Shown here piece after piece: positions 18,204 through 30,254 of a stretch of DNA of 64,000 nt. Under the pieces are notes generated by a model that saw only the letters and a list, made by a program, of their open reading frames with translations, was not told the DNA's origin and did no database searches. The DNA lies in the NCBI GenBank assembly GCA_947381415.1, contig CANCVB010000009.1:1-64000 (forward strand). The letters run 5' to 3'. Numbering within the stretch: the first letter of the stretch is position 1; each line of letters opens with the position of its first letter. Source of the stretch: Burkholderiales bacterium. Lineage in GTDB: Bacteria; Pseudomonadota; Gammaproteobacteria; Burkholderiales; Burkholderiaceae_C. The position numbers were made by a program, and so were the translations under genes.

Positions 18204-19538
18204 TTAGAGCATGACGCGACGGAAGTCGCTCAGCACCTGACCCAAATAAGCATTGAAACGAGCCGCTGCCGCGCCGTCAATCACACGGTGGTCCCAGGTG
18301 AGTGACAAAGGCAGCATGAGGCGAGGCTCGAACGCTTGGCCATTCCACACGGGCTGCATGGTGCTGCGGCACACACCCAAGATGGCCACTTCAGGCGCGT
18401 TGATGATGGGCGTGAAGTACCGTCCGCCAATACCGCCCAAGCTGGAAATGGTGAACGTGGCGCCCGTCATTTCAGCGGGGCTCAACTTGCCTTCACGGGC
18501 TTTTTTGGCCAACTCGCCCATTTCAGCGCTGATTTGCAAAATGCCTTTTTTGTCGGCATCTTTCAACACCGGCACCATCAGGCCGTTGGGCGTGTCAGCC
18601 GCAAAACCAATGTGCCAGTATTGCTTATAGACCAAGCTGTCGCCATCCAAAGAGCTGTTGAACTGCGGGAGTTTTTGCAATGCAGACACACAGGCTTTGA
18701 TGAGGAAGGCCAGCATGGTGACTTTGACCCCAGACTTCTCGTTCTCTTTGTTGGTGGCCACACGGAAGGCTTCAAGCTCGGTGATGTCCGCGTCGTCGTG
18801 GTTGGTCACCGCGGGGATCATCACCGCGTTGCGCAGCAAATTGGCACCGCTGATTTTTTGGATGCGCCCCAATTCTTTGCGCTCAATCGGGCCAAACTTG
18901 GCGAAGTCCACTTTGGGCCAAGGAATCAAGCCAAGGCCTGCACCATCGCCCGCAGGTGCTTTGGCGGCTTGCGCTTGTGTGCGTGTGTCGCCAGACATCA
19001 CGGCCTTGCTGAAGCTTTGGATGTCTTCCAAAGAAATGCGGCCCTTGGCGCCAGAGCCTTTGACCTCGGCCAAAGGCACACCCAACTCGCGGGCAAATTT
19101 GCGAACCGAGGGGGATGCGTGGGGCAAGCCAGAGGATTGCTTTGATTCGCCTGCCATCACAGGCGGCGACGCATGGACAGGTGCTGACGCTGGGACAGGC
19201 GCAGCCGCAGGAACAAGTGCTGCCGCAGGAACAGGCGGGGCCACCGCAGGCTGGCTGACCGGCGCAGCAGGTGCAAGCGATTTGGCTTCGCTGGCCGATG
19301 CCTCGGTGTCGAGCAGCAAAATCACCGATCCCTGCTTGACCTTGTCACCCAACTTCACCTGCAAGGCTTTCACCACGCCCGCGTGTGACGAGGGAATTTC
19401 CATGGAAGCTTTGTCAGACTCCACGGTGATCAGGGACTGCTCAGCGCGAACCTTGTCACCCACTTTCACCAGCAGTTCAATCACTGCCACTTCATCAAAG
19501 TCACCAATGTCTGGGACATTCACTTCCATTGTTGCCAT
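18204..19538 (-). CDS. aceF: Dihydrolipoyllysine-residue acetyltransferase, E2 of pyruvate dehydrogenase
   Basis: The 444-residue E2 transfers acetyl groups to CoA. It has one lipoyl domain (residues 1-80, lysine in ESDKASMEI), then a long Ala/Pro linker rich in repeated [12 protein letters not shown] words. A peripheral-subunit-binding domain lies near 140-180 ([23 protein letters not shown]), and the catalytic domain runs from about 215 with [17 protein letters not shown] near the end. Many relatives carry two or three lipoyl domains. Here one is on E2 and one on the neighbouring E3. It is spaced 17 bases from aceE and 15 bases from lpdA, which indicates a single operon. Confidence 0.97.
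   Translation of the reverse strand: MATMEVNVPDIGDFDEVAVIELLVKVGDKVRAEQSLITVESDKASMEIPSSHAGVVKALQVKLGDKVKQGSVILLLDTEASASEAKSLAPAAPVSQPAVAPPVPAAALVPAAAPVPASAPVHASPPVMAGESKQSSGLPHASPSVRKFARELGVPLAEVKGSGAKGRISLEDIQSFSKAVMSGDTRTQAQAAKAPAGDGAGLGLIPWPKVDFAKFGPIERKELGRIQKISGANLLRNAVMIPAVTNHDDADITELEAFRVATNKENEKSGVKVTMLAFLIKACVSALQKLPQFNSSLDGDSLVYKQYWHIGFAADTPNGLMVPVLKDADKKGILQISAEMGELAKKAREGKLSPAEMTGATFTISSLGGIGGRYFTPIINAPEVAILGVCRSTMQPVWNGQAFEPRLMLPLSLTWDHRVIDGAAAARFNAYLGQVLSDFRRVML
19295..19538 (-). repeat. Lipoyl-domain coding repeat, copy in aceF
   Basis: This is the partner of the repeat at 17945-18189 and codes for the near-identical first 80 residues of aceF. The differences are mostly synonymous or conservative. 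Confidence 0.8.
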
Positions 19539-19555
19539 GTGTTTTCTCCCCAGAA

Positions 19556-22267
19556 TCAGGCGTGAAGCGGATTGATTTTGTCCGCTTGCAATTGGTATTT
19601 CTCGATGGCTTGCGCGACGGTGCTGGTGGGCAGTTTGCCCTCTTCGCTCAGGGCCTTGAGTGCGGCGACGACGATGTAGTGGCGGTTCACCTCGAAGTGC
19701 TCACGCAGTTTGCTGCGGAAATCACTGCGTCCAAAGCCATCGGTGCCCAGTACTTTGTAGGCGCGGCCTGCAGGGATGTAGGCGCGAATTTGCTCGGCAT
19801 AGGATTTGATGTAGTCGGTGGAAGCCACTACAGGGCCTTCATGCGGTGTCAGCTGCTGCGCCACGAAGGACAACTTGGCCGCTTGAGTGGGGTGCATCAG
19901 GTTCCAACGCTCGGCTTCTGCGCCGTCGCGCGCCAGTTCGTTGAAGCTGGGGCAACTCCACACATTGGCAGCCACACCCCAGTCGCTGGCCAGCAGTTCG
20001 CGTGCCGCCATGGATTCACGCAATATGGTGCCCGAGCCCAGCAAGTTCACGCGTGGCATTTTCTTGGCACCCTCGGCCGCTTGCAGCAAATACATGCCTT
20101 TGATGATTTGCTCTTCAGTGCCTGGCGTGAGGCCTGGCATGGCGTAGTTTTCATTCAAAAGCGTGAGGTAATAAAACACGTTGTCTTGCTTTTCAACCAT
20201 GCGTTTCAAGCCATGGTGCATGATGACAGCCACCTCGTGGGCGAAGGTGGGGTCGTAGCTGATGCAGTTGGGGATGGTGCCCGCCAAGATGTGGCTGTGG
20301 CCGTCTTCGTGTTGCAAGCCCTCGCCATTCAAGGTGGTGCGCCCAGAGGTGCCGCCCAACAAGAAGCCACGTGCTTGCATGTCGCCCGCCGCCCAAGCCA
20401 AGTCGCCGATGCGCTGAAAACCGAACATGGAGTAGTACACATAAAACGGGATCATGATGCGGTTGTTGGTCGAGTAGGAGGTTGCTGCTGCAATCCAGCT
20501 GCTCATGCCACCCGCTTCATTGATGCCCTCTTGCAGAATTTGCCCTGCCTTGTCTTCCTTGTAGTACATGACCTGGTCTTTATCAACCGGTGTGTACATC
20601 TGCCCATCGGGGTTGTAAATGCCAATTTGACGGAACAAACCTTCCATGCCAAAGGTGCGCGCTTCGTCGACCAAGATGGGCACCACACGGGGGCCCAAGG
20701 CTTGGTCTCGCAGCAACTGGGTGAGAAAACGCACATAGGCTTGGGTGGTGGAAATTTCACGGCCTTCTGCCGTGGCTTCGGTGACCGCTTTGAACACGTC
20801 CATGGCAGGCACTGTGAAATGCTCGTCCGCTTTGGTGCGTCGATGCGGCAAGTAGCCGCCCAAGGCTTGGCGGCGTTCGTGCAAGTAACGCATTTCTGGC
20901 GTGTCGTCGGCGGGTTTGTAAAACGGCAACTTGGACAACTCGCTGTCAGGAATCGGGATGTTGAACCTGTCGCGGAAGGTTTTGATGTCCTCGTCTGTCA
21001 ATTTCTTGGTTTGGTGAACCGTGTTCTTGCCCTCGCCCGATGAACCCATGCCAAAACCTTTCACGGTTTTGATCAACAACACCGATGGTTGGCCTTTGTG
21101 CTTCACAGCTGCGGCGTAAGCGGCATACACCTTTTGCGGATCGTGACCCCCACGGCGCAAATTCCAAATGTCGTCGTCGCTCATCTTGGCCACCATTTCC
21201 AAGGTGCGCGGGTCGCGCCCGAAGAAATGTTTGCGCACATAAGCGCCATCATTGGCCTTGAACGCTTGGTAATCGCCGTCCAAGGTTTCCATCATGATGC
21301 GGCGCAATGCGCCGTCTTTGTCACGCGCAATCAAGGGGTCCCAGTTGCTGCCCCAAATGAGTTTGAGCACATTCCAGCCAGCACCGCGGAACTCGCTCTC
21401 GAGTTCTTGAATGATCTTGCCGTTACCGCGCACAGGACCGTCCAAGCGTTGCAAATTGCAGTTGATGACGAAGACCAGGTTGTCGAGTTTTTCACGGGCC
21501 GCCAAGCCAATGGCGCCCAATGACTCGACCTCGTCCATCTCACCATCGCCGCAAAACACCCACACCTTGCGGTTCTCGGTGTTGGCAATGCCACGGGCAT
21601 GCAAATACTTCAAAAACCGCGCTTGGTAGATGGCCATCAAAGGGCCCAAGCCCATGGAGACCGTGGGGAATTGCCAAAACTCGGGCATCAACTTGGGGTG
21701 GGGGTAACTGGACAAACCCTTGCCATCCACCTCTTGGCGGAAGTTGAGCAACTGCTCCTCGCTCAGGCGCCCTTCCAAATAGGCACGGGCATACACTCCG
21801 GGCGACACATGGCCTTGGATGTAAAGCAAATCGCCGCCATGGTGTTCGTTTTCGGCATGCCAAAAGTGGTTGAAGCCTGCACCAAACATGTGGGCCAGCG
21901 AAGCGAAAGAGCCAATGTGTCCGCCCAAATCGCCACCATCTGCAGGGTTGTGCCGATTGGCTTTCACCACCATGGCCATGGCGTTCCAACGCATGTAGGC
22001 GCGCAAACGCTCTTCGATCTCGATGTTGCCAGGACAGCGCTCTTCCTGATCGGGTTCGATGGTGTTGACATAGCCTGTGTTGGCAGAAAACGGAATGTCG
22101 ATGCTGTTCTCACGCGCATGTTCGAGCAATTGCTCCAACAAAAAATGAGCGCGCTCTGGGCCTTCGGAAGCGATGACGGCCGACAGTGCGTCCATCCACT
22201 CGCGGGTCTCCTGGCTGTCACTGTCATTCAAAGCGAAAGTACGCGAGTTTTCAGGTTGATCAGCCAT
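19556..22267 (-). CDS. aceE: Pyruvate dehydrogenase E1 component (homodimeric type)
   Basis: This 903-residue thiamine-diphosphate enzyme decarboxylates pyruvate and acetylates lipoyl-E2. The thiamine-diphosphate motif starts at [10 protein letters not shown] near residue 230 and ends with the conserved asparagines in [13 protein letters not shown] near 260. Other family blocks are [15 protein letters not shown] and [26 protein letters not shown] lies 6-7 bases upstream of the ATG, an excellent ribosome binding site. It is the first gene of aceE-aceF-lpdA and diverges from a PAS-domain histidine kinase across 138 bases. A second, diverged E1 lies at 59351-61978. Confidence 0.98.
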   Translation of the reverse strand: MADQPENSRTFALNDSDSQETREWMDALSAVIASEGPERAHFLLEQLLEHARENSIDIPFSANTGYVNTIEPDQEERCPGNIEIEERLRAYMRWNAMAMVVKANRHNPADGGDLGGHIGSFASLAHMFGAGFNHFWHAENEHHGGDLLYIQGHVSPGVYARAYLEGRLSEEQLLNFRQEVDGKGLSSYPHPKLMPEFWQFPTVSMGLGPLMAIYQARFLKYLHARGIANTENRKVWVFCGDGEMDEVESLGAIGLAAREKLDNLVFVINCNLQRLDGPVRGNGKIIQELESEFRGAGWNVLKLIWGSNWDPLIARDKDGALRRIMMETLDGDYQAFKANDGAYVRKHFFGRDPRTLEMVAKMSDDDIWNLRRGGHDPQKVYAAYAAAVKHKGQPSVLLIKTVKGFGMGSSGEGKNTVHQTKKLTDEDIKTFRDRFNIPIPDSELSKLPFYKPADDTPEMRYLHERRQALGGYLPHRRTKADEHFTVPAMDVFKAVTEATAEGREISTTQAYVRFLTQLLRDQALGPRVVPILVDEARTFGMEGLFRQIGIYNPDGQMYTPVDKDQVMYYKEDKAGQILQEGINEAGGMSSWIAAATSYSTNNRIMIPFYVYYSMFGFQRIGDLAWAAGDMQARGFLLGGTSGRTTLNGEGLQHEDGHSHILAGTIPNCISYDPTFAHEVAVIMHHGLKRMVEKQDNVFYYLTLLNENYAMPGLTPGTEEQIIKGMYLLQAAEGAKKMPRVNLLGSGTILRESMAARELLASDWGVAANVWSCPSFNELARDGAEAERWNLMHPTQAAKLSFVAQQLTPHEGPVVASTDYIKSYAEQIRAYIPAGRAYKVLGTDGFGRSDFRSKLREHFEVNRHYIVVAALKALSEEGKLPTSTVAQAIEKYQLQADKINPLHA

Positions 22268-22405
22268 GGTTTGTCTCCTTATGGGGCTAAGCTTGTCGAA
22301 AGTGTCGCATGTTTTGATTTTAATTTCAAATAGTGCTTTTCAATTTCTTATTATGAAATTTACCGGTTTTTTCCTGACGGATGACCTGCCCTAAACTCAA
22401 GCACG

Positions 22406-24919
22406 ATGCGCTTTCAAACAATATCCGACCTCATCAAGCCCTTAAACCGGCGCTGGGTTGCTTGGTGGAAACAGCAAACCCCTTACCGCCAAGACCGCGT
22501 CGCACTGCTGGCCCCCATGAGTGCGGTTGCCATTTTTCTCTTGACCATTATCAGCAGTGTGGGTTATTTGCGCTATGAGGAAATGGAGCGTGAACAAGAA
22601 AGCGTGCAGCGAGACTTGGAGTACGCCAACCAAAAAATGCGCTTGCATTTGTTGGAACAGCAAGAGCGCATGATGAAGTTGGCAAGAGATGTCAGCAATG
22701 AAAAAATCAGTGTGGTGGGATTTGATGAACAGTCCACCGACATCATCAAGCAATACCCTGAGATCAATGCCATCATTTGGGTGGACGAGTACCGTCGCGT
22801 CAAAGCACAAACATCTGGCAGCAGTTTGGACATGTTGCACTTTCACCACCAAAGCGCTTGGTTAGACCATCCTGAAACAGAAGACACCTTTTTGCTTGCC
22901 AAAGAGCTGAAACAGGCCATTTTTTCTCCCCCTATCACCACCAAGCCGCGGGAAAAGATGGGGCAAGCTGAAACCCATATTCAACTGCATATTCCCATGA
23001 ACAACAGCAACCAATTCAAAGGGGTTGTGATGGTGGAATATTCCATTGAGGGTTTGCTGCGCTTTACCGTGCCGGCCGAAATCACGGCCCGTCACGCGGT
23101 GGCATTGGTGGATGGCAACAACAGCCTGCTTGCAGGCCAAAGCATCAAACCCCGCACCGGCCTGTGGGAGTTTTCGCCATGGGAGTCCAAGGCTTACGAA
23201 TACATCGTTCCCATCTCCACCATCGGCAACAGCCTGCAGTTGCGGGCACAGGCCTATCGCACCTCACAGGTGTTGATTGGCAGCGGGCTGTTTTGGTTGG
23301 TGATGCTGCTCAGCGGCATGACCACATGGATGTTGATTGGCACCTGGCGACACACGCGCAGACGACTTCAAGCACAACAAGCCTTGGTGACCGAAACCAA
23401 TTTTCGACGCGCCATGGAAAACTCCATTCTGACGGGCATGCGTGCCATGGACATGAATGGCCGCATCACTTATGTCAATGCTGCTTTTTGCCAGATGACG
23501 GGTTGGAGTGAAGCCGAACTGGTGGGCTCAAGTTCACCCTTTCCGTATTGGCCCGATGAAGACCGCGAGATGCTCAACAGCAAGCTCAGCGATCAGTTGA
23601 ATGGCCGAACCACCTTGAGTGGCTTCCAAATACGGGTGCGTCGAAAAAACGGCAGCGTGTTTGATGCACGGTTGTATGTTTCACCCTTGATTGACGCCAT
23701 GGGTCAGCAAACCGGTTGGATGACCTCCATGACCGACATCACAGAGCCCAACAAAATCAGGGAGCAACTCACCGCCTCGCATGAGCGCTTCACGACGGTG
23801 CTGGAAGCACTGGATGCGTCGGTATCCGTGTCGCCCTTGGGTAGCACGGAATTGCTGTTTGCCAACAAACTCTACCGCCAATGGTTTGGCAACCAAGGCA
23901 AAGGGCACCTTGAACTGGTGTCGCAAGCAGGCATGTTGCCATTGGATGAAACCAGCAACATCGACAATGTCGACGATTTGGTCGGCATGCCCACGCAAGG
24001 CCTGATGCAAGCACGCACAGAAAATGCAGAGGTCTACGTTCCCGAGTTACACAAGTGGTTAGAGGTTCGTACCCGCTATTTCAATTGGGTCGATGGACGC
24101 TTGGCCCAGATGGTGATTTCCACGGACATCTCCGCAAGACGCTTGGCTGAAGAGCAGGCCGCGCTGCAAGCCGAGCGGGCCCAATCGGCAAGCCGTTTGA
24201 TTACCATGGGCGAGATGGCTTCCAGCGTGGCGCATGAGTTGAATCAACCGCTAACGGCGATTTCCAACTACTGCAACGGCATGCTCACACGTTTGCATGG
24301 CAAGCAAATCAGCGAAGATGAATTGAAAGTGGCCTTGGAAAAAACCTCGCGCCAAGCCCAGCGTGCAGGACAAATCATCCAGCGCATTCGCAGCTTTGTG
24401 AAGCGCAGCGAAACCAACCGCGTCAATTCAGCCATTGCGCCCATCGTTGCCGAGGCGGTTGACTTGGCAGACATTGAATTGCGAAGAAGGCAAGTCAAAC
24501 TCAGCTTGTTTGTGTCCGAAAGGCTGTCGCATTTGCATGTTGACCCCATCTTGATTGAGCAAGTGCTTATCAATTTATTGAAAAACGCTGCAGAAGCGAT
24601 TGAGCATGCCCAACGCCCTATCGATCAACGGCATGTGGAATTGCAAGTGGTTCCCAAAGAGGTGGATGAACAGGCCGTGGTGGAATTTTCAGTGAGCGAT
24701 TCTGGGTCAGGTATGACGACTGACGTGATGGAACGTGTCTTCGAGGCTTTTTACACCACCAAGAGCGAAGGCATGGGCATAGGCTTGAATTTGTGCCGCA
24801 CCATCATTGAGTCGCACCGAGGCCGAATGACGGCAGAGAACATCTACAATGGAAAGCTGATAGTTGGGTGTCGTTTTTCTTTTTGGCTACCTGTCAGCAA
24901 AACTTTGATACCCCTTTAA
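22406..24919 (+). CDS. Membrane-bound PAS-domain sensor histidine kinase
   Basis: The 837-residue protein has a transmembrane helix near residues 37-53, a periplasmic sensor region of about 230 residues and a second helix near 290-312. Two PAS modules follow (about 335-455 and 465-590; the first includes MRAMDMNGRITYVNAAFCQMTGWSE). A HisKA domain has the phospho-accepting histidine in SSVAHELNQPLTAISNY near 610. The HATPase domain has an N box (INLLKNAAEAIEH) and G boxes (SDSGSGMTTDV, EGMGIGLNLCRTIIES). Its partner regulator starts 28 bases downstream. The architecture is FixL/TodS-like. The stimulus is unknown; its place opposite aceE hints at carbon or redox control. Confidence 0.93.
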   Translation: MRFQTISDLIKPLNRRWVAWWKQQTPYRQDRVALLAPMSAVAIFLLTIISSVGYLRYEEMEREQESVQRDLEYANQKMRLHLLEQQERMMKLARDVSNEKISVVGFDEQSTDIIKQYPEINAIIWVDEYRRVKAQTSGSSLDMLHFHHQSAWLDHPETEDTFLLAKELKQAIFSPPITTKPREKMGQAETHIQLHIPMNNSNQFKGVVMVEYSIEGLLRFTVPAEITARHAVALVDGNNSLLAGQSIKPRTGLWEFSPWESKAYEYIVPISTIGNSLQLRAQAYRTSQVLIGSGLFWLVMLLSGMTTWMLIGTWRHTRRRLQAQQALVTETNFRRAMENSILTGMRAMDMNGRITYVNAAFCQMTGWSEAELVGSSSPFPYWPDEDREMLNSKLSDQLNGRTTLSGFQIRVRRKNGSVFDARLYVSPLIDAMGQQTGWMTSMTDITEPNKIREQLTASHERFTTVLEALDASVSVSPLGSTELLFANKLYRQWFGNQGKGHLELVSQAGMLPLDETSNIDNVDDLVGMPTQGLMQARTENAEVYVPELHKWLEVRTRYFNWVDGRLAQMVISTDISARRLAEEQAALQAERAQSASRLITMGEMASSVAHELNQPLTAISNYCNGMLTRLHGKQISEDELKVALEKTSRQAQRAGQIIQRIRSFVKRSETNRVNSAIAPIVAEAVDLADIELRRRQVKLSLFVSERLSHLHVDPILIEQVLINLLKNAAEAIEHAQRPIDQRHVELQVVPKEVDEQAVVEFSVSDSGSGMTTDVMERVFEAFYTTKSEGMGIGLNLCRTIIESHRGRMTAENIYNGKLIVGCRFSFWLPVSKTLIPL

Positions 24920-24947
24920 AGCCAGCATTGGCACCTTGGAGCATGAG

Positions 24948-25571
24948 ATGAGTTTGATTCCCAAAAAAGGCAATGTGTATGTGGTCGATGACGACGAGGC
25001 GGTTCGCGACTCGTTGCAATGGTTGCTCGAAGGCAAAGATTACCGCGTACGTTGCTTTGATTCGGCAGAAACGTTTCTCAGCCGCTATGACCCCCGTGAA
25101 GTGGCATGTTTGATCGTTGATATTCGCATGCCAGGCATTTCTGGCTTGGAATTGCAAGACCGCTTGGTTGAACGCAAGTCTCCTCTACCCATTGTGTTTA
25201 TCACAGGCCATGGTGATGTCCCCATGGCTGTGACCACCATGAAGAAAGGCGCCATGGATTTCATCCAAAAGCCTTTCAAAGAAGAAGAACTGGTCAGCTT
25301 GGTTGAGCGCATGCTCGACCAAGCACGCGACTCGTTCAATGATTCGCAAACCGCAGCCAACCGCGATGCACTCATGGCCAAACTCACCACCCGTGAAGCC
25401 CAAGTGCTCGAGCGTATCGTGGCGGGCAGGTTGAACAAGCAAATCGCTGACGACTTGGGCATCAGCATCAAGACCGTCGAAGCACACCGCGCCAATATCA
25501 TGGAAAAACTCAATGCAAACACAGTCGCCGACCTGTTGAAAATTGCCTTGGGCCAAAACGCCAAAGCCTGA
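24948..25571 (+). CDS. FixJ/NarL-type response regulator
   Basis: The protein has 207 residues. The receiver domain has the acidic pocket [13 protein letters not shown] (residues 10-22), the phospho-acceptor Asp58 in LIVDIRMPG, then FITGHGD and [10 protein letters not shown]. The output domain is a LuxR-type helix-turn-helix with [19 protein letters not shown] and [18 protein letters not shown]. The ATG at 24948 is preferred over the in-frame TTG at 24936 because GGAG precedes it and receiver domains start near here. It pairs with the upstream kinase. Its stop overlaps the folD start by one base (TGATG), so folD is translationally coupled. Confidence 0.95.
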   Translation: MSLIPKKGNVYVVDDDEAVRDSLQWLLEGKDYRVRCFDSAETFLSRYDPREVACLIVDIRMPGISGLELQDRLVERKSPLPIVFITGHGDVPMAVTTMKKGAMDFIQKPFKEEELVSLVERMLDQARDSFNDSQTAANRDALMAKLTTREAQVLERIVAGRLNKQIADDLGISIKTVEAHRANIMEKLNANTVADLLKIALGQNAKA

Positions 25572-26431
25572 TGTCTGCACTGCTCATTGACGGCAACGCC
25601 TTGTCGCAGCACATGCGCGTTGATTTCGCGGCCCGCACACAGTCTCTTGTCGCGCAAGGCATCCATCCTGGCTTGGCAGTGATATTGGTGGGCGATAACC
25701 CAGCTTCGCAAGTCTACGTTCGCAACAAAGTCAAAGCCTGCGAGCAAGTCGGCATTCATTCTGTTCTTGAAAAACACCCAGACGATTTAACCCAAGCAGC
25801 CTTGCTGGCGCGGGTAGATGCCTTGAACCATGACCCCCGTATCCACGGCATCTTGGTACAACTGCCCTTACCCAAGCACATCGATGCCCAAAAGGTCATT
25901 GAAGCGATTGCACCCAGCAAGGATGTCGATGGCTTTCATGTGGCAAGCGCTGGCGCTTTGATGACGGGTCTGCCCGCGTACTGGCCGTGCACACCCCATG
26001 GCTGCATGAAGATGCTGGAAAGCATTGGCTACCCCCTCCAAGGCAAACATGCGGTGGTGATTGGCAGAAGCAATATTGTGGGTAAACCCATGGCCTTGAT
26101 GCTGTTGCAGCAAAACGCGACCGTCACCATTTGCCACAGTGCCACCGTTGATTTGAAGCACCATTGTTTGCAAGCCGACGTCATTGTGGCTGCGGTTGGC
26201 AGGCGCAATGTACTGACGGCTGACATGGTCAAGCCAGGCGCTGTCGTGATCGATGTGGGCATGAACCGAGACGATGCAGGCAAGTTGTGTGGTGATGTCG
26301 ACTTTGAGGCCGTCAAGCAGGTAGCGGGTTACATCACACCCGTGCCAGGCGGTGTAGGCCCCATGACCATCACCATGCTCTTGGCCAATACCTTGGATTC
26401 TGCCCAACAGTCCCTATCTGCCAAGACATGA
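25571..26431 (+). CDS. folD: Bifunctional methylenetetrahydrofolate dehydrogenase/cyclohydrolase
   Basis: This 286-residue enzyme interconverts 5,10-methylene-, methenyl- and 10-formyl-tetrahydrofolate in the cytosol. Diagnostic blocks are the catalytic [14 protein letters not shown] near residue 50, [13 protein letters not shown] near 95, the NADP-binding [16 protein letters not shown] near 160 and [14 protein letters not shown] near 262. The start overlaps the response regulator stop and its own stop overlaps the start of the oligopeptidase gene (ATGA). The four plus-strand genes from 22406 to 28455 therefore look like one transcript, an unusual setting for folD. Confidence 0.97.
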   Translation: MSALLIDGNALSQHMRVDFAARTQSLVAQGIHPGLAVILVGDNPASQVYVRNKVKACEQVGIHSVLEKHPDDLTQAALLARVDALNHDPRIHGILVQLPLPKHIDAQKVIEAIAPSKDVDGFHVASAGALMTGLPAYWPCTPHGCMKMLESIGYPLQGKHAVVIGRSNIVGKPMALMLLQQNATVTICHSATVDLKHHCLQADVIVAAVGRRNVLTADMVKPGAVVIDVGMNRDDAGKLCGDVDFEAVKQVAGYITPVPGGVGPMTITMLLANTLDSAQQSLSAKT

Positions 26432-28455
26432 CCAATCCTCTGTTAGATTTTTCCGACCTTCCCCGTTTCAACGAAGTTCAACCCGAACATATTTCACCCG
26501 CCATGACGCAGTTGCTTGAACGCGCTGAGCAAGCCATGGCTGAGGTGACCGCAGAGACATTCCCCGCAAACTGGATGTCTGTTTCCAAAGTGCTGGACAC
26601 CGCCACCGAACAACTGGGCCGCGCCTGGGGCATGGTGGGTCACCTGCAAAGCGTGGCTGACACCCCTGAACTGCGCGCCGCCTACAACGCCGAGTTGCCT
26701 CGTATCACTGATTTTTTTACCCGCCTAGGTGCCAACGAAACGCTTTATGCCAAGTACAAGGCCATTCCTTCAGCCAGTTTGAACCCCGAGCAGGCACGCG
26801 CGCACACCTTGGCTTTGCGTAACTTTGTCTTGTCAGGTGCAGAATTGCATGGAGACGCCAAAGCGCGTTTTGCAGCCATCCAAGAGCGCTTGGCTGAAAT
26901 CAGCCAACTGTTCAGCGAACATGTGCTGGATGCGACAGATGCATGGTCTTACTTGGCAAGCGACGCAGAAACAGAGGGTGTCCCACAGGATGTCTTGCAA
27001 GCAGCCCAGGCCGCTGCGGCAGCAGACCAACGCACTGGCTACAAGCTCACGCTCAAAATGCCTTGCTATTTGCCCGTCATGCAGTACGCCCACAGCAGTG
27101 GCTTGCGTGAAAAGCTTTACCGCGCCCATGCCACCCGAGCCTCTGCGGAGTTTGCGCACCCCGAATTCGACAACAGTGCATTGCTCACTGAAATTTTGCA
27201 ACTGCGCCAAGAAGAAGCCACATTGCTTGGCTACGATAACCACGCGCAAGTGTCACTGGCCAGCAAAATGGCTGAGTCTCCCCTGCAAGTGATGGATTTC
27301 TTGCGTGATTTGGCGCACAGAGCCAGGCCTTATGCCGAGAAAGACCTGCAAGAGATGCGCGAATTTGCGCGCACGGCTTTACACATGACAGACCCGCAAC
27401 CCTGGGACTGGACATATATCGGCGAAAAACTCAAGCAAGCGCGCTATGACTTTAGCGAACAAGAAGTCAAACCCTATTTCACCGCACCCACGGTGATGGC
27501 CGGCTTGTTCAAAATCGTCGAAACCTTGTTCGAAGTGAACATCCGAGCAGACAGCGCACCGGTGTGGCATCCACAAGTGGCGTTTTACCGCATCGAACGC
27601 GCGGGCCAATTGGTGGGGCAGTTCTACCTTGACCCCGGCGCTCGAAATGGCAAACGCGGCGGTGCTTGGATGGATGATGTGCGCGCCCGTTGGTTGCGAC
27701 CCGATACGGGACATCTGCAAACGCCCATCGCCCATTTGGTGTGTAACTTTGCCGAAGGCGTCAATGGGCAACCACCCTTGCTCACCCATGACGATGTCAT
27801 CACCCTGTTCCATGAGTGCGGACATGGTCTTCACCACATGCTGACGCAGGTGAATGAGCGGGATGTATCTGGCATCAGTGGCGTGGAGTGGGATGCGGTT
27901 GAATTGCCCAGTCAATTCATGGAAAACTTTTGCTGGGAATGGTCTGTGTTGCGACACATGACAGCCCATGTAGAAACAGGTGAACCCCTGCCGCGTGCCT
28001 TGTTTGACAAGATGCTGGCCGCTAAAAATTTCCAAAGTGGTTTGCAAACATTGCGACAAATTGAGTTTTCTCTGTTGGATATGCGCTTGCACACCGAACC
28101 CCTGCGCAGCAGCGATGTGTTGTCTGTATTGAAAGAGGTGAGAGACGAGGTCGCCGTCTTGCAGCCGCCCGAGTGGCACCGCATGCCGCATTCATTCAGC
28201 CATATTTTTGCGGGCGGCTATGCCGCTGGTTATTACAGCTACAAATGGGCAGAAGTGCTCAGTGCCGACGCGTATGCGGCTTTTGAAGAAACCGCTGGCG
28301 ACGATGGCACCCCTTCAGTTGAAACCGGACGCCGCTACAGGCAAAGCATTTTGGAGCGCGGCGGCAGTCGCTCAGCCATGAGTTCATTCAAAGAATTTCG
28401 CGGTCGCGAACCCTCTATCGATGCCTTGATGCGGCACCAAGGCATGAGCGCTTAA
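26428..28455 (+). CDS. prlC: Oligopeptidase A (M3 metallopeptidase)
   Basis: The 675-residue cytosolic zinc peptidase of the thimet/oligopeptidase A family degrades short peptides, including cleaved signal peptides. The zinc site is the HExxH in [13 protein letters not shown] near residue 470, and the third ligand glutamate lies in the ENFCWEW region about 25-30 residues later. Family C-terminal blocks such as [19 protein letters not shown] are intact. It overlaps folD by 4 bases and is convergent with rpiA, with the two stop codons overlapping. Confidence 0.95.
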   Translation: MTNPLLDFSDLPRFNEVQPEHISPAMTQLLERAEQAMAEVTAETFPANWMSVSKVLDTATEQLGRAWGMVGHLQSVADTPELRAAYNAELPRITDFFTRLGANETLYAKYKAIPSASLNPEQARAHTLALRNFVLSGAELHGDAKARFAAIQERLAEISQLFSEHVLDATDAWSYLASDAETEGVPQDVLQAAQAAAAADQRTGYKLTLKMPCYLPVMQYAHSSGLREKLYRAHATRASAEFAHPEFDNSALLTEILQLRQEEATLLGYDNHAQVSLASKMAESPLQVMDFLRDLAHRARPYAEKDLQEMREFARTALHMTDPQPWDWTYIGEKLKQARYDFSEQEVKPYFTAPTVMAGLFKIVETLFEVNIRADSAPVWHPQVAFYRIERAGQLVGQFYLDPGARNGKRGGAWMDDVRARWLRPDTGHLQTPIAHLVCNFAEGVNGQPPLLTHDDVITLFHECGHGLHHMLTQVNERDVSGISGVEWDAVELPSQFMENFCWEWSVLRHMTAHVETGEPLPRALFDKMLAAKNFQSGLQTLRQIEFSLLDMRLHTEPLRSSDVLSVLKEVRDEVAVLQPPEWHRMPHSFSHIFAGGYAAGYYSYKWAEVLSADAYAAFEETAGDDGTPSVETGRRYRQSILERGGSRSAMSSFKEFRGREPSIDALMRHQGMSA

Positions 28456-29135
28456 TAACGCAAGGTTTGCACACCTGCGGGGGTGCCCATCAAGCACACA
28501 TGGGCTTTTTGAAACGCAAAAATACCAACTGTGACCACACCAGGCCATTGGCTGATACGGGCCTCGAGTGCCAAGGGTTCCGTCAACCTCAAGCCGTGCA
28601 CATCCAAAATGTGCTGACCGTTATCGGTGACCACCGCTTGGTTGTTTTTCATGCGAAGCACGGCATTGCCACCCAACTTGGCAAATTCACGTACCAATTG
28701 CGGCACAGCCATCGGAATGACCTCTACCGGCAAAGGAAAAGCGCCCAAGACCTCAACCCGCTTGCTTTGGTCAACAATGCAAACAAATTGTTGGGCTTGC
28801 GCGGCGACGATTTTTTCCCTCGTCAGCGCTGCGCCGCCGCCTTTGACCATATAGCCGTGGGCGTCAATTTCATCCGCCCCGTCGATGTACACCGCCAAGG
28901 ACGGCACTTCAGACAAATCCACCACATGCATGCCCAAAGCTTGCATGCGCTGGGTGGACGCGATCGAGCTTGAAACAGCCCCCTGTATAGCAATGCCACT
29001 TTGTGCCAATGCATCGATGAAGAAGTTGACTGTTGATCCCGTCCCAACACCAATCCATGCATGTGGCTGAACATAAGCCAATGCGGCATGGGCAACCTGG
29101 GCTTTCAGTGCATCTTGGCCAGAGAGTTGACTCAT
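28452..29135 (-). CDS. rpiA: Ribose-5-phosphate isomerase A
   Basis: The 227-residue enzyme interconverts ribose-5-phosphate and ribulose-5-phosphate. Family motifs are [17 protein letters not shown] near residue 29, [10 protein letters not shown] near 82, the catalytic [16 protein letters not shown] near 97 and [18 protein letters not shown] near 156. The ATG at 29135 with AAGGAA 9 bases upstream is preferred to the in-frame TTG at 29144. It is divergent from pyrD with only about 40 bases between start codons, so the two promoters must overlap each other or the coding ends. Confidence 0.96.
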   Translation of the reverse strand: MSQLSGQDALKAQVAHAALAYVQPHAWIGVGTGSTVNFFIDALAQSGIAIQGAVSSSIASTQRMQALGMHVVDLSEVPSLAVYIDGADEIDAHGYMVKGGGAALTREKIVAAQAQQFVCIVDQSKRVEVLGAFPLPVEVIPMAVPQLVREFAKLGGNAVLRMKNNQAVVTDNGQHILDVHGLRLTEPLALEARISQWPGVVTVGIFAFQKAHVCLMGTPAGVQTLRY

Positions 29136-29174
29136 CGGTGACAATTCCTTGATTTGTAAGACGACCGATTATCC

Positions 29175-30254
29175 ATGTCCCTGTTGCCCTACCCTTTGCT
29201 TCGGCCATTGCTGTTCAGCATGGATGCCGAAAAAGCCCACGATGTCACTCTGAAACTGCTGGCGCTCACTCAGCACAATGTGCTGCGACACCTTTACCAG
29301 CAACAGCGAATTGAAGACCCTGTGCAGTTGGCGGGTTTGCATTTTCCCAATCGCTTGGGATTGGCCGCAGGCCTGGATAAAAACGCGCGTTGCATTGACG
29401 CCTTTGCGGCCATGGGTTTTGGGTTTGTCGAAGTCGGCACGGTGACGCCTTTGGCACAAGCGGGCAACCCTAAGCCGCGCATGTTTCGCCTGCCGCAAGC
29501 ACAGGCATTGATCAATCGATTGGGTTTTAACAACCAAGGGCTGGAGAGTTTTTTGCACAACGTCCAGCGTGCGCGTTTTCGACAGCAAAGCCACCAGCCC
29601 ATGCTGTTGGGTTTGAATATCGGCAAAAACGCCGTGACTCCGATGCAAGAGGCTGCCAAGGATTACCTGACATGCCTGCATGCGGTTTACCCGTTTGCAG
29701 ACTATGTGACCGTGAACATCTCTAGCCCCAATACACAAAATTTGCGAAGCTTGCAAAGCGATACTGCCTTATCGGCGCTGATCGCTTTATTGGATGAAGC
29801 GCGCCAAGCCTTGGCACACCAGCATCGCAAACACGTTCCTATTTTCATCAAAGTTGCCCCAGACTTGGATGACACGCAGCTTGCACAGTTGTGCAGCACA
29901 TTGCGAACCCATTGCCTGGTTGACGGGCAAGTCAAAGACAATGCTTGGGGGGTGATTGCCACCAATACCACCTTGGACAAAGAGGCGGTGCTGCATTTGC
30001 CACACGGCAGCGAAACGGGCGGCCTCTCAGGTGCACCGGCCAAGCAGGCGAGTAACCGTGTGATTCACGCTTTGCGCCAAGCACTGGGCCCACACTTTCC
30101 ACTGATCGGGGTCGGCGGGGTCATGAATGCTGAAGATGCTGTGAGCAAACTTCAAGCAGGTGCGAATCTGGTGCAGATCTACACCGGATTGATTTACCAA
30201 GGCCCTGCACTGGTCACACAAGCCGCCCAAGCACTGCGCAAACAATCTGCTTAA
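29175..30254 (+). CDS. pyrD: Dihydroorotate dehydrogenase (quinone), class 2
   Basis: The 359-residue membrane-associated flavoprotein oxidises dihydroorotate to orotate with quinone, the fourth step of pyrimidine synthesis. It shows the class 2 N-terminal helix, [18 protein letters not shown] near residue 56, [18 protein letters not shown] near 82, NINISSPNT-like [14 protein letters not shown] near 178 (catalytic Ser) and [27 protein letters not shown] (key words GVGG, GANLVQ) near 310. Its 3' end overlaps the stop of the convergent phospholipase D-like gene by 4 bases. Confidence 0.97.
   Translation: MSLLPYPLLRPLLFSMDAEKAHDVTLKLLALTQHNVLRHLYQQQRIEDPVQLAGLHFPNRLGLAAGLDKNARCIDAFAAMGFGFVEVGTVTPLAQAGNPKPRMFRLPQAQALINRLGFNNQGLESFLHNVQRARFRQQSHQPMLLGLNIGKNAVTPMQEAAKDYLTCLHAVYPFADYVTVNISSPNTQNLRSLQSDTALSALIALLDEARQALAHQHRKHVPIFIKVAPDLDDTQLAQLCSTLRTHCLVDGQVKDNAWGVIATNTTLDKEAVLHLPHGSETGGLSGAPAKQASNRVIHALRQALGPHFPLIGVGGVMNAEDAVSKLQAGANLVQIYTGLIYQGPALVTQAAQALRKQSA

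Noticed and set aside
19529..21043. 504-codon plus-strand frame
   Set aside because: It is antisense to aceE; a shadow frame.
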